This document shows positions 1 to 5,770 of a stretch of DNA of 5,953 bases, one piece after another. The position numbers were made by a program, and so were the translations under genes. The DNA comes from Archangium sp. (GTDB lineage Bacteria > Myxococcota > Myxococcia > Myxococcales > Myxococcaceae): assembly GCA_016793585.1 (NCBI GenBank), contig JAEUJR010001194.1, positions 1 to 5,953 on the forward strand, written 5' to 3'. Position 1 is the stretch's first letter. Each line of letters starts with the position of its first letter. The notes under the pieces were generated by a model that saw only the letters and a list, made by a program, of their open reading frames with translations, did not search any database and was not told where the DNA came from.

Positions 1-2012
1 GACTCGAGCGCCTTGGCAGGCTCGGGCGCGGGCTTCATCGCGAAGTTGCCCTTCGACTTCTCGGCCGGAGCCTTGTCGGCAGCGCCCCCGAAGACGTTGT
101 CGAAGTCGTCCTCTCCGCCCCTTCGGCCAGGCGTCGCCGGAGCGGAAGCAGCGGGGCCTGCGCTCGCGCCACCGCCGAGCCCACCGAGCTGACGCGCGCT
201 CCACGGAACATCGCGCTTGGCTTCCTCTTCACGCCACGGGCGCGGCGGCGGAGGCGGCGGGCGCACGTTGTTCGCCACCGGCATCGGCGTGTCTTCGACG
301 ACCAGGTACGAGGTGTACGGCGTGACGATGCCGTACTTCTTTCCGAGCGAGACGATCTCGTCCTTCAGCTCGGCCTTCTCACCGTTGAGCCGAATCTCGT
401 CGAGCAGGTAGCCCACCTTGCGAATGGCCCACAGGCGCGGAACGAAGTCGTACGTCTTCGACTCCTTCGCCGCGTCGGCGCGGTACTCGTAGACCTGCTT
501 CTTGCCGTTCATCGAGCCCGACAGCACCACCGTCGACTCCTTCGGCGTGCGGTAGCGGCCGGTGACGACCAGCTGCGTGCCCTTGAAGAGATCGGGCAGC
601 TTCTTCGGGTACACGTCGTACGCACCGAAGGCCGCGAGATCGAGCGAGAGGTCGGCCAGCACCGGGTTCGCGACCTTGTCGAACAGGCCCGAGACGCGCA
701 CCTCGAAGTCCTTGCCGTCGCGCGCAAAGTCCGACGTGCCGCGGCCGTCTTCGGCGATGCGGTCGAGCAGGCGGGCGTTCAGATCTTCACCGACGCCGAA
801 GGTGAACACGCGGCTGCCCTTGTTGCCGGCCTTGGCGCGGCTCGAGATCTCGGGCTCCTCGGTGACGCCGACCGTCGGGTGACCATCGGTGACGAACAGC
901 ACGATGTGCGACATGCCGCCGCGACCCTCGGCGTCTTTGAGGGCGCGCTGCAGGCCTTCGTCGATCGCCGTGCCGCCCACCGCCTCGAAGGTGCCGATGA
1001 AGTCGAGCGCCTTCTTCACGTTCGCTTCGTTGGCGAGCTGCGGCTTCTCGAAGAGCGACTCCACGTCGGTCGAGAAACGCACCACGTTGAACTCGTCTTT
1101 CGCGTTGAGGCGCTGCACGCCGTACTTGAGCGAGTCACGGGCCAGCTTGATGCGCTCGCCCATCATCGAGCCCGACGTGTCCATCACGAAGGTGATGCGT
1201 TTGGGCTGCACCTCGTCGGCCTTGAGCTCGGTCTTCGGCGAGAGCAGCGCCATGAAGAAGCCGGGATCTTCCGAGTTCGGGCGGTACGGCAGGAAGCTGA
1301 AGCCGATGGCCTTGTCAGAGACCGTGTAGAAGAGATCGAGATCCTTCGAGATGTCGGCGCCCGCGCCCATCTCGAACCCGGCGATCGCCTCGGCGTCGTT
1401 CTTCTTGTTCACGCCCATCTTGTGCGTCGGCGAGTACACGCTGCGAATCGGCGTCTTCGAGCTGATGCGCGCCGAGAAGACGAAGTCCTGACGCACCGTC
1501 AGCGCCGGAGCCCCACGCGACGAAGCGCCGAGCGGGTAGTGGTACTGGTAGATGCCCGACTGGAAATCGAGCACCTGACTGAAGGTCAGCTCGATCTTCT
1601 GTTCACCGTTCGCCGGCACCGGAAACACGCGTGCGCGGAACGCGTCGGTGTCGATGTACTCGAGCAAGCCCGGGTCCTGCAGGCGGCGCACGATGCCTTC
1701 GTAGATCTCGGTCGCCTTCTGCTTCTCGAGCACCTCGCCCTTGGTCTTCTTGCCGTTGATCCACAGGTAGAAGTCCTGCAGGGCGGCGCCCTTCGGCAGC
1801 GGGAACACGTAGTGCGCTTCGAGCTGTCGCGGCGCGGAGTTCACGAAGACCTGCTCGACCTTCGTGACCGCGGTGCCGTCGATGATCTCGGCCGACACGC
1901 GCTGGTACTTGATGCCGAGCGGCCCGAGCGACTGATCGGTGGGAATCAACATGCCCTGCGCCAGCGCAGACGACGCGGCGAACACTGCGGCCACTGCGAG
2001 TAGTCGTTTCAT
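1..2012 (-). CDS. Secreted VIT and von Willebrand factor A domain protein (3' end beyond window)
   Basis: The reading frame is open from an ATG at 2012-2010 to the left window edge, giving 670 codons with no stop, so the C-terminus is missing. Residues 1-18 form a signal peptide (MKRLLAVAAVFAASSALA, cleavage after ALA), so the protein is exported. Residues about 28-160 match a VIT (vault/inter-alpha-trypsin) domain: T-V-E-Q-F-N-type strand at 47-58, FPLPKGAALQDF at 70-81, and Y104 in the A-x-x-x-Y-E segment. A von Willebrand A domain spans about 272-450 with all three MIDAS elements: DTSGS at 278-282, T348 in GGTAID, and D376 in VTDG. From about 585 the chain becomes low complexity: six consecutive prolines, then Gly/Ala/Pro/Lys-rich sequence. 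The family usually mediates metal-dependent protein binding; the partner here is unknown. An SD sequence GGAGG lies 4 nt before the start. The gene is divergent from the membrane-protein gene at 2124. The domain call is firm; the cellular role is not known. Confidence 0.93.
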   Translation of the reverse strand, partial: MKRLLAVAAVFAASSALAQGMLIPTDQSLGPLGIKYQRVSAEIIDGTAVTKVEQVFVNSAPRQLEAHYVFPLPKGAALQDFYLWINGKKTKGEVLEKQKATEIYEGIVRRLQDPGLLEYIDTDAFRARVFPVPANGEQKIELTFSQVLDFQSGIYQYHYPLGASSRGAPALTVRQDFVFSARISSKTPIRSVYSPTHKMGVNKKNDAEAIAGFEMGAGADISKDLDLFYTVSDKAIGFSFLPYRPNSEDPGFFMALLSPKTELKADEVQPKRITFVMDTSGSMMGERIKLARDSLKYGVQRLNAKDEFNVVRFSTDVESLFEKPQLANEANVKKALDFIGTFEAVGGTAIDEGLQRALKDAEGRGGMSHIVLFVTDGHPTVGVTEEPEISSRAKAGNKGSRVFTFGVGEDLNARLLDRIAEDGRGTSDFARDGKDFEVRVSGLFDKVANPVLADLSLDLAAFGAYDVYPKKLPDLFKGTQLVVTGRYRTPKESTVVLSGSMNGKKQVYEYRADAAKESKTYDFVPRLWAIRKVGYLLDEIRLNGEKAELKDEIVSLGKKYGIVTPYTSYLVVEDTPMPVANNVRPPPPPPRPWREEEAKRDVPWSARQLGGLGGGASAGPAASAPATPGRRGGEDDFDNVFGGAADKAPAEKSKGNFAMKPAPEPAKALE

Positions 2013-2123
2013 GTCCCCTCCGAACGTGTGGGCGGCATTGTGGATCTAAGGGTCTGCGGAAGTCCCTTACTTTCCTCGGGAATCAGTGGAGTCCGCCCCC
2101 GACGTGCTAAGTCGCGCGCCTGT
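2013..2123. promoter_or_regulatory. Divergent intergenic region between the vWA and membrane-protein genes
   Basis: These 111 bp must hold the promoters for both divergent genes. I could not find a convincing -35/-10 pair on either strand. The best plus-strand hint is TGCTAAGT at 2105-2112, an extended -10-like element about 12 nt before the ATG at 2124, which would make the membrane-protein mRNA almost leaderless. This is weak. The minus-strand gene has a clear SD at 2017-2021; the plus-strand gene has none. Confidence 0.4.
2017..2021 (-). promoter_or_regulatory. Ribosome binding site of the VIT-vWA gene
   Basis: On the minus strand the bases read GGAGG followed by GGAC and the ATG at 2012. 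The spacer is short (4 nt), but the match to the anti-SD is strong. Together with the signal peptide that starts at this ATG, it fixes the start codon. Confidence 0.7.
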
Positions 2124-4463
2124 ATGAGCACCTCTCCCGACAAGGCAGCGAAGCCGGCAGCCCCCGAGAAGAAGCACACCGACGCGACCAGCCCGTACGA
2201 TCTGATCGCGCCCGCCGGCGTGCTGCTGATCATCGGCCTGCTGTCGAAGTTCTTCGTCGCGTCGAAGTGGGCGTCGGAGTCGTTCAGGCTCGACAACGAC
2301 GGCTCGGTGCAGACGGTCGCGTTCGGCGTCGCCATCGCCGCGATGGTGATCATCGGCTGGGGCATGCGGCTCGCTGATGAAGGGCGGCCGCTCGCGTTTC
2401 AGCGCCTGCGCGATCGCACGATGGTGACGCTCGGCATGGCGGGCGTGTTCGCGTACTTCAACTTCGGCCACCTGCACTTCGGCGGCTTCGTCCACGTCTG
2501 GGACACGTACCACTACTACATCGGCGCGAAGTACTTCCCCGAGGTCGGCTACGAGCGCATGTACGACTGCGCTGCGGTGGTCGACGCCGAGAACGGCCGC
2601 CTCGCCGAGGTGCAGCGCCGCAATCACACCGACCTGCGCACGAACCTCATCACCAAGACCGATGAGGTGATCGCGAACGCCGATCAGATCTGCAAGCAGT
2701 ACTTCACGCCCGAGCGCTGGCGCGAGTACACGAACGACATCAACTCCATCCGCGCGATGGTGAACGAGAACCGGTGGAAAGAGATCCACGTCGACCACGG
2801 GTACAACGCCACGCCCGTGTGGACGCTCGCCGGCCAGTTCTTCTCGAACCTGGTGCCCGCGACGAGCGACGGCCTCATCAAGGTCAACCTGCTCGACCCG
2901 ATCTACATCTTCCTCACCATGCTGATGGTGTGGTGGGCCTTCGGCGCGCGCGGCTTCGCGATGGCCGGCATCGTGCTCGGCTGCAACTTCCCCAACCGGT
3001 ACTACTGGACTGGTGGCGCCTTCCTCCGCCACGACTGGCTCTTCTATCTCGTGGCCAGCGTGTGCCTCTTGAAGAAGGAGAAGCACTTCCTCGGTGGGTT
3101 GTCGTTCTCGTACACGGTGCTGCTGCGCTTGTTCCCCGGCCTTGCGGCGATCGGCCCTGCACTCGCCGCCGTCGAGTACTTCCGTCGCAACAAGAAGCTC
3201 GAGCCCGCGTTCCTCAAGTACCTCGCCGGCGGAGCCGTCGGCACCGTCGTGCTCGTGGGCCTCTCGTTCGCGTTGCTCACCAGCACGCCGCCGAACACGC
3301 TCAAGGTCGAGCTGCAGCCTGCTGACTCCGGCGGCACCAAGGTGCTGATCACCCGCGTCGACTCGAAGACGGGTGCTCCGACCACGTGGATCAAGGGGCC
3401 CAACCTGTTCCCCACGAGCAGCCTGCCGGGGCTCGGCGCGACGACGTTGGACGGCGCCTCGGGCTTCGTGCTCGGTGGTGTCGCAGCCCAGGCCGAGAGC
3501 CCGACGACCGAAGCGTCGACCTTCTCGGTGAAGATCGGTGGAGACGAGACCCTCTCGGTTCCCCTCGCGGTCGGAGACACGGCCGAGGTCGTCGCCGCGC
3601 GCATCAAAGAGGCGTTCGAGACCAAGGCGAAGCGCGACTCCGATGGCTCGGGCGTGGCGATGTGGAAGCGCTTCTCGGCGAACACCGTCAAGCACGCGAG
3701 CACGCCGCTCACCAACCTGATGGGCCTGAAGACGTGGATCACGTGGCGCCCGTCGACCGTTGGCGCGCAGATGACCGACCGCCTGCTCATCGACGCGTGG
3801 AAGCCGTGGAAGGACAAGAAGATCGAGCTGTGGAACGAGATGAAGCCGATCTTCGCGCTGCTCGTGCTGGCGTCGATCGCCCTGCTCTACCTCGCCATTC
3901 GCCACTCGGGCCCGCGGCTGTACCTGGGCGCGTGTCTCGGCGTCGGCATGATCATTCTCGGAGCCGAGCTCACCAACTACTACTACTGCTTCCTGCTCTG
4001 CATGGCCGCGCTCTACGCCGAGAAGCGTGAAGTCGGGCTCATCATGGCGGGCATGTCGGCCGTGACGCTCTTCATCAACTTCGGGTGGCTGCAGTTCCAG
4101 TCACACGATCTCGATCAGCAGTACACGGCGATGTCGGCCGCGTCGGTCGTCGCGATGGTCTTCGTCTTCTGGAGCTTCACGAAGTGGGGCGAAGAAGGCG
4201 CGCAGCAGCCCGAGCCCGATGCCGGTGCGTGGCACAACCGATGGGTGCTCGGCGGTATCGCCATCATGTCCTTCTGGGTGCTCTACGAGGCCGTGCAGCT
4301 CACCTGGGGCGCGCCCATCGGCGACGCGTCGTTCGGCGTGAAGGTGTGGATCGTCATCGCCGGTGTGCTCTTCGGCCTCTTCAAGCTCGCGCAGGGCAAC
4401 CAGCCGCTGCCCGCCTCTGGCCCCCCGGTCGCTCCCGAGAAGAAGTCGAAGAAGCGGAAGTGA
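2124..4463 (+). CDS. Multi-pass membrane protein, probable GT-C-type glycosyltransferase-like, with a soluble insertion
   Basis: The product is 779 residues from the ATG at 2124. GTG codons at 2028 and 2040 are in frame, but the translation between them and 2124 has no hydrophobic or conserved character and 2028 has no SD. About 13-14 hydrophobic segments are visible, near residues 26-44, 64-82, 99-116, 256-290, 303-317, 323-352, 366-386, 573-592, 598-630, 637-655, 668-686, 706-724 and 737-754. The N-terminus and the Lys-rich C-terminus (KKSKKRK) look cytoplasmic. After the third segment comes HVWDTYHYYIGAKYF (124-138); an acidic residue in the first large extracytoplasmic loop is typical of GT-C enzymes, and D127 is a candidate. 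Other conserved-looking motifs are FSANTVKHASTPLTNLMGLK (517-536) and ELTNYYY (615-621). Residues about 388-512 form a soluble, beta-rich insertion. GT-C enzymes transfer sugars from polyprenyl-phosphate carriers outside the membrane; that role here is inferred from architecture only. No SD is visible before the start. Confidence 0.85.
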   Translation: MSTSPDKAAKPAAPEKKHTDATSPYDLIAPAGVLLIIGLLSKFFVASKWASESFRLDNDGSVQTVAFGVAIAAMVIIGWGMRLADEGRPLAFQRLRDRTMVTLGMAGVFAYFNFGHLHFGGFVHVWDTYHYYIGAKYFPEVGYERMYDCAAVVDAENGRLAEVQRRNHTDLRTNLITKTDEVIANADQICKQYFTPERWREYTNDINSIRAMVNENRWKEIHVDHGYNATPVWTLAGQFFSNLVPATSDGLIKVNLLDPIYIFLTMLMVWWAFGARGFAMAGIVLGCNFPNRYYWTGGAFLRHDWLFYLVASVCLLKKEKHFLGGLSFSYTVLLRLFPGLAAIGPALAAVEYFRRNKKLEPAFLKYLAGGAVGTVVLVGLSFALLTSTPPNTLKVELQPADSGGTKVLITRVDSKTGAPTTWIKGPNLFPTSSLPGLGATTLDGASGFVLGGVAAQAESPTTEASTFSVKIGGDETLSVPLAVGDTAEVVAARIKEAFETKAKRDSDGSGVAMWKRFSANTVKHASTPLTNLMGLKTWITWRPSTVGAQMTDRLLIDAWKPWKDKKIELWNEMKPIFALLVLASIALLYLAIRHSGPRLYLGACLGVGMIILGAELTNYYYCFLLCMAALYAEKREVGLIMAGMSAVTLFINFGWLQFQSHDLDQQYTAMSAASVVAMVFVFWSFTKWGEEGAQQPEPDAGAWHNRWVLGGIAIMSFWVLYEAVQLTWGAPIGDASFGVKVWIVIAGVLFGLFKLAQGNQPLPASGPPVAPEKKSKKRK

Positions 4464-4464
4464 C

Positions 4465-4481
4465 GCTCTCAGTTTGAGAGC
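4465..4481 (+). other. Small stem-loop directly after the membrane-protein stop codon
   Basis: GCTCTCA at 4465-4471 pairs perfectly with TGAGAGC at 4475-4481 around a 3-nt loop (GTT). It starts two bases after the TGA at 4461-4463. No T-tract follows (the next bases are CACCCAATC), so it is not a standard intrinsic terminator. It could be a 3'-end stabilising hairpin or coincidence. Confidence 0.35.
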
Positions 4482-4498
4482 CACCCAATCATCTCGAC

Positions 4499-4514
4499 TG
4501 GACGCACCGTTGCA
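4499..4514 (+). promoter_or_regulatory. Candidate sigma-54 (-24/-12) promoter upstream of the YceI gene
   Basis: TGG at 4499-4501 and TTGCA at 4510-4514 are separated by exactly 8 nt, the spacing of the sigma-54 consensus TGGC-N7-TTGCW. The GG and GC dinucleotides are therefore 12 bp apart, as required. The bases just after TGG (ACGC) do not match the consensus CACG. A start near 4525 would give a leader of about 100 nt before the ATG at 4623. No sigma-70-like pair was evident in this 159-bp intergenic region, and I did not find an enhancer-binding-protein site. Confidence 0.35.
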
Positions 4515-4622
4515 CACACGGGACGTGCGATTGCGATCACGAGGGGTTACTTCGTGGCCGCGCAGTTGCTGAGAGCGCGTCTGTTTTCTCCCCGCAGCAC
4601 CTCAACCAAGGACTGAACCAAC

Positions 4623-5243
4623 ATGAAGAAGCTGATCCTCTCTGCCGTTCTCGCGGTCTCGGGTCTCGCCTCCGCCGCCACGTGGGACATCGACTCTGCC
4701 CACACCACCGCCGGCTTCACCGCGAAGCACCTCGGCATCACCAACGTGAACGGCACGCTCGGCACCGTCTCGGGCAAGTTCAACGTCGACGAGAAGGACG
4801 TCACCAAGTCGACCATCGAGGCCACCATCGACGTGAAGGGCATCAACACGAACATGGCCAAGCGCGATGACCACCTGAAGAGCCCCGACTTCTTCGACGT
4901 GGCCAAGTTCGCCGAGGCGAAGTTCAAGTCGACGAAGATCGAGAAGGGCTCGGCCGACAACAAGCTGAAGGTCACCGGCGACCTGACGATGCACGGCGTC
5001 ACCAAGCCCGTCACGTTCGAGACCGAGCTGTCGGCCGAGGTCGATCACCCGATGGTGAAGGGCGCGAAGGCCCGCGCCGCGACGGCCGCCCTCACGCTGA
5101 ACCGTGAGGACTGGGGCCTGACCTGGAACATGCCGCTCGCCAACAACGGCCTGGTCGTCTCGAAGGAGATCAAGGTCGCCCTCGAGGTCGAGCTCATGAA
5201 GGCTCCGGCGGCTGACCCGAAGGCCGCTCCCGCGAAGAAGTAA
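4623..5243 (+). CDS. YceI family periplasmic lipid-binding-like protein
   Basis: The 206-residue product starts at an ATG preceded by AAGGA at 4608-4612 (10-nt spacer). Residues 1-18 are a signal peptide ([18 protein letters not shown]). The mature protein then shows the YceI pattern in order: [20 protein letters not shown] at 20-39, [13 protein letters not shown] at 81-93, [15 protein letters not shown] from 119, and [10 protein letters not shown] at 160-169. A last beta strand (VALEVELMK) is followed by an Ala/Pro/Lys tail. YceI proteins form a lipocalin-like beta barrel that binds polyisoprenoid-type lipids in the periplasm; some are induced by stress or pH. The exact ligand cannot be told from sequence. 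The length is slightly above the usual ~190 because of the C-terminal tail. The gene ends at an intrinsic terminator, so it is probably transcribed alone. Confidence 0.95.
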   Translation: MKKLILSAVLAVSGLASAATWDIDSAHTTAGFTAKHLGITNVNGTLGTVSGKFNVDEKDVTKSTIEATIDVKGINTNMAKRDDHLKSPDFFDVAKFAEAKFKSTKIEKGSADNKLKVTGDLTMHGVTKPVTFETELSAEVDHPMVKGAKARAATAALTLNREDWGLTWNMPLANNGLVVSKEIKVALEVELMKAPAADPKAAPAKK

Positions 5244-5268
5244 TTCGCCCCGCGCTTTTCGAAACCGG

Positions 5269-5305
5269 AACCCCGGCGTGCCCTCGCGGCGCGTCGGGGT
5301 TTCTT
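5269..5305 (+). terminator. Intrinsic terminator after the YceI gene
   Basis: A 14-bp stem pairs 5269-5282 (AACCCCGGCGTGCC) with 5288-5301 around a 5-nt loop (CTCGC); two pairs are G-U. The 3' side runs directly into TTTCTTCGTTT, a T-rich tract. It starts 26 bp after the TAA at 5241-5243 and separates the YceI gene from the bufferin locus. Confidence 0.85.
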
Positions 5306-5315
5306 CGTTTGGGCG

Positions 5316-5342
5316 TGAAACCGGTTTTCAGGCATCGACGTA
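5316..5342 (+). promoter_or_regulatory. Candidate ECF-sigma promoter of the bufferin locus
   Basis: TGAAACC at 5316-5322 and CGTA at 5339-5342 are separated by 16 nt. An AAC-containing -35 and a CG(T/A)-type -10 at this spacing is the general layout of extracytoplasmic-function sigma promoters. Known bufferin genes in Caulobacter belong to an ECF (SigF) regulon, which supports the idea by analogy. The -35 lies inside the perfect 10-bp palindrome AAACCGGTTT (5318-5327), which could also be an operator. The start would be near 5350, giving a leader of about 55 nt. Confidence 0.45.
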
Positions 5343-5392
5343 CACTCGGCACCTCGCGCCACTCTCGGCCGCGAGCTTTCCTCAGAACCCCC

Positions 5393-5396
5393 GGAG
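5393..5396 (+). promoter_or_regulatory. Ribosome binding site supporting the GTG start at 5406
   Basis: GGAG (within CCGGAG) sits 9 nt before the GTG at 5406-5408. The only in-frame ATG inside the signal peptide is codon 16, which would remove the positively charged N-terminus and most of the hydrophobic core, so GTG is the real start. Confidence 0.7.
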
Positions 5397-5405
5397 ATTC
5401 CTCAC

Positions 5406-5690
5406 GTGAAGACCAACAACGCCCTCGTCGCTGCCGCCGCCGTTGCCTCGATGTTCGCCTCTGCCGCGTTCGCCGGCCCGAAGGAGATGCCGAAGAAGGA
5501 CGCGAAGGACGCGGCCGCGCAGGTGAAGTGCAGCGGCGTCAACGAGTGCAAGGGCAAGGGCGCCTGTGGCGGCGCGACCCACGACTGCGCCGGCCAGAAC
5601 GAGTGCAAGGGCAAGGGCTGGGTGACGCTCGCCGAGAAGGACTGCAAGGCGAAGGGCGGCACCATCGTCGCCGACGCGATGAAGAAGTAA
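5406..5690 (+). CDS. bufA2: BufA2-like bufferin: exported Cys-rich RiPP metallophore precursor
   Basis: The gene encodes 94 residues and starts with GTG. Residues 1-23 are a signal peptide (charged MKTNN, hydrophobic Ala/Val core, cleavage after AFA). The mature part is Lys/Gly-rich with six cysteines at 42, 48, 54, 61, 67 and 80. The motif C-x-G-x-N-E-C-K-G-K-G occurs twice (42-52 and 61-71); the second is followed by WVTL and then DCKAKGG. This layout matches the bufferin-2 (BufA2) family as I know it: precursors exported by a signal peptide rather than having a classical leader, in which an MNIO enzyme converts cysteines to thiooxazole-type groups that bind copper in the periplasm. An MNIO gene begins 80 bp downstream on the same strand, which strongly supports the call. 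The modified residues and the metal are inferred by family and not shown here. A candidate ECF promoter lies upstream. Confidence 0.88.
   Translation: MKTNNALVAAAAVASMFASAAFAGPKEMPKKDAKDAAAQVKCSGVNECKGKGACGGATHDCAGQNECKGKGWVTLAEKDCKAKGGTIVADAMKK
5529..5618 (+). repeat. Internal duplication within the bufferin gene (57-bp period)
   Basis: The segments 5529-5561 and 5586-5618 encode the two copies of C-x-G-x-N-E-C-K-G-K-G, offset by 57 bp (19 codons). The last 21 bases of each copy (5541-5561 and 5598-5618) are identical at DNA level, including all synonymous positions. The third cysteine of the first unit (C54) corresponds to V73 in the second. Confidence 0.85.
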
Positions 5691-5712
5691 TCGCCGAGTC
5701 GTTCGTGTTTCG

Positions 5713-5749
5713 AAGGCGGTGGGTCCATCGTTCGTGGGCTCACCGCCTT
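5713..5749 (+). terminator. Intercistronic hairpin, probable partial terminator or mRNA-stabilising stem
   Basis: A 15-bp stem pairs 5713-5727 with 5735-5749 around the 7-nt loop TCGTTCG; two pairs are G-T (U-G in RNA). Only three T residues are in a row (5748-5750), followed by CACCTG, so complete termination is unlikely. It begins 22 bp after the bufferin stop codon and ends 21 bp before the MNIO start codon. A read-through stem of this kind often gives excess transcript of the first gene, which would suit a precursor/enzyme pair. Confidence 0.65.
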
Positions 5750-5759
5750 TCACCTGTCT

Positions 5760-5763
5760 GGAG
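5760..5763 (+). promoter_or_regulatory. Ribosome binding site of the MNIO gene
   Basis: GGAG lies 7 nt before the ATG at 5771. A TTG codon directly before the ATG (5768) is also in frame but less well spaced and less likely. The site lies just 3' of the hairpin, so the stem does not mask it. Confidence 0.65.
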
Positions 5764-5770
5764 CCCCTTG

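Noticed and set aside
879..2003. 374-codon plus-strand open frame opposite the VIT-vWA gene
   Set aside because: Its translation is Arg/Glu/Leu/His-rich without domains, as expected for an antisense shadow of a high-GC gene. The minus-strand frame has a signal peptide, a VIT domain and an intact MIDAS motif.
2028..2123. N-terminal extension of the membrane protein from the GTG at 2028
   Set aside because: It would add 32 residues without conserved character, lacks an SD, and would fill the whole divergent promoter region.
3044..3817. 257-codon minus-strand open frame inside the membrane-protein gene
   Set aside because: It has no recognisable domain, lies fully antisense to a well-supported gene and has no SD or context.
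2067..3905. 612-codon minus-strand open frame opposite the membrane-protein gene
   Set aside because: The translation is a charged Arg/Glu/Asp/His/Val mix with no hydrophobic or conserved segments. The plus-strand frame encodes clear transmembrane helices.
4465..4481. Hairpin after the membrane-protein gene as an intrinsic terminator
   Set aside because: The 7-bp stem has no T-tract after it, so it is kept only as an unclassified stem-loop.
5257..5264. TTTCGAAA palindrome just after the YceI stop as an operator
   Set aside because: It is only 8 bp, lies between stop codon and terminator, and has no gene start near it.
5586..5618. Paired Cys motifs of the small protein as a ferredoxin or zinc-ribbon
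   Set aside because: The spacing C-x5-C-x5-C-x6-C-x5-C-x12-C does not fit CxxC-type iron-sulfur or zinc sites, and the neighbouring MNIO gene points to a bufferin.
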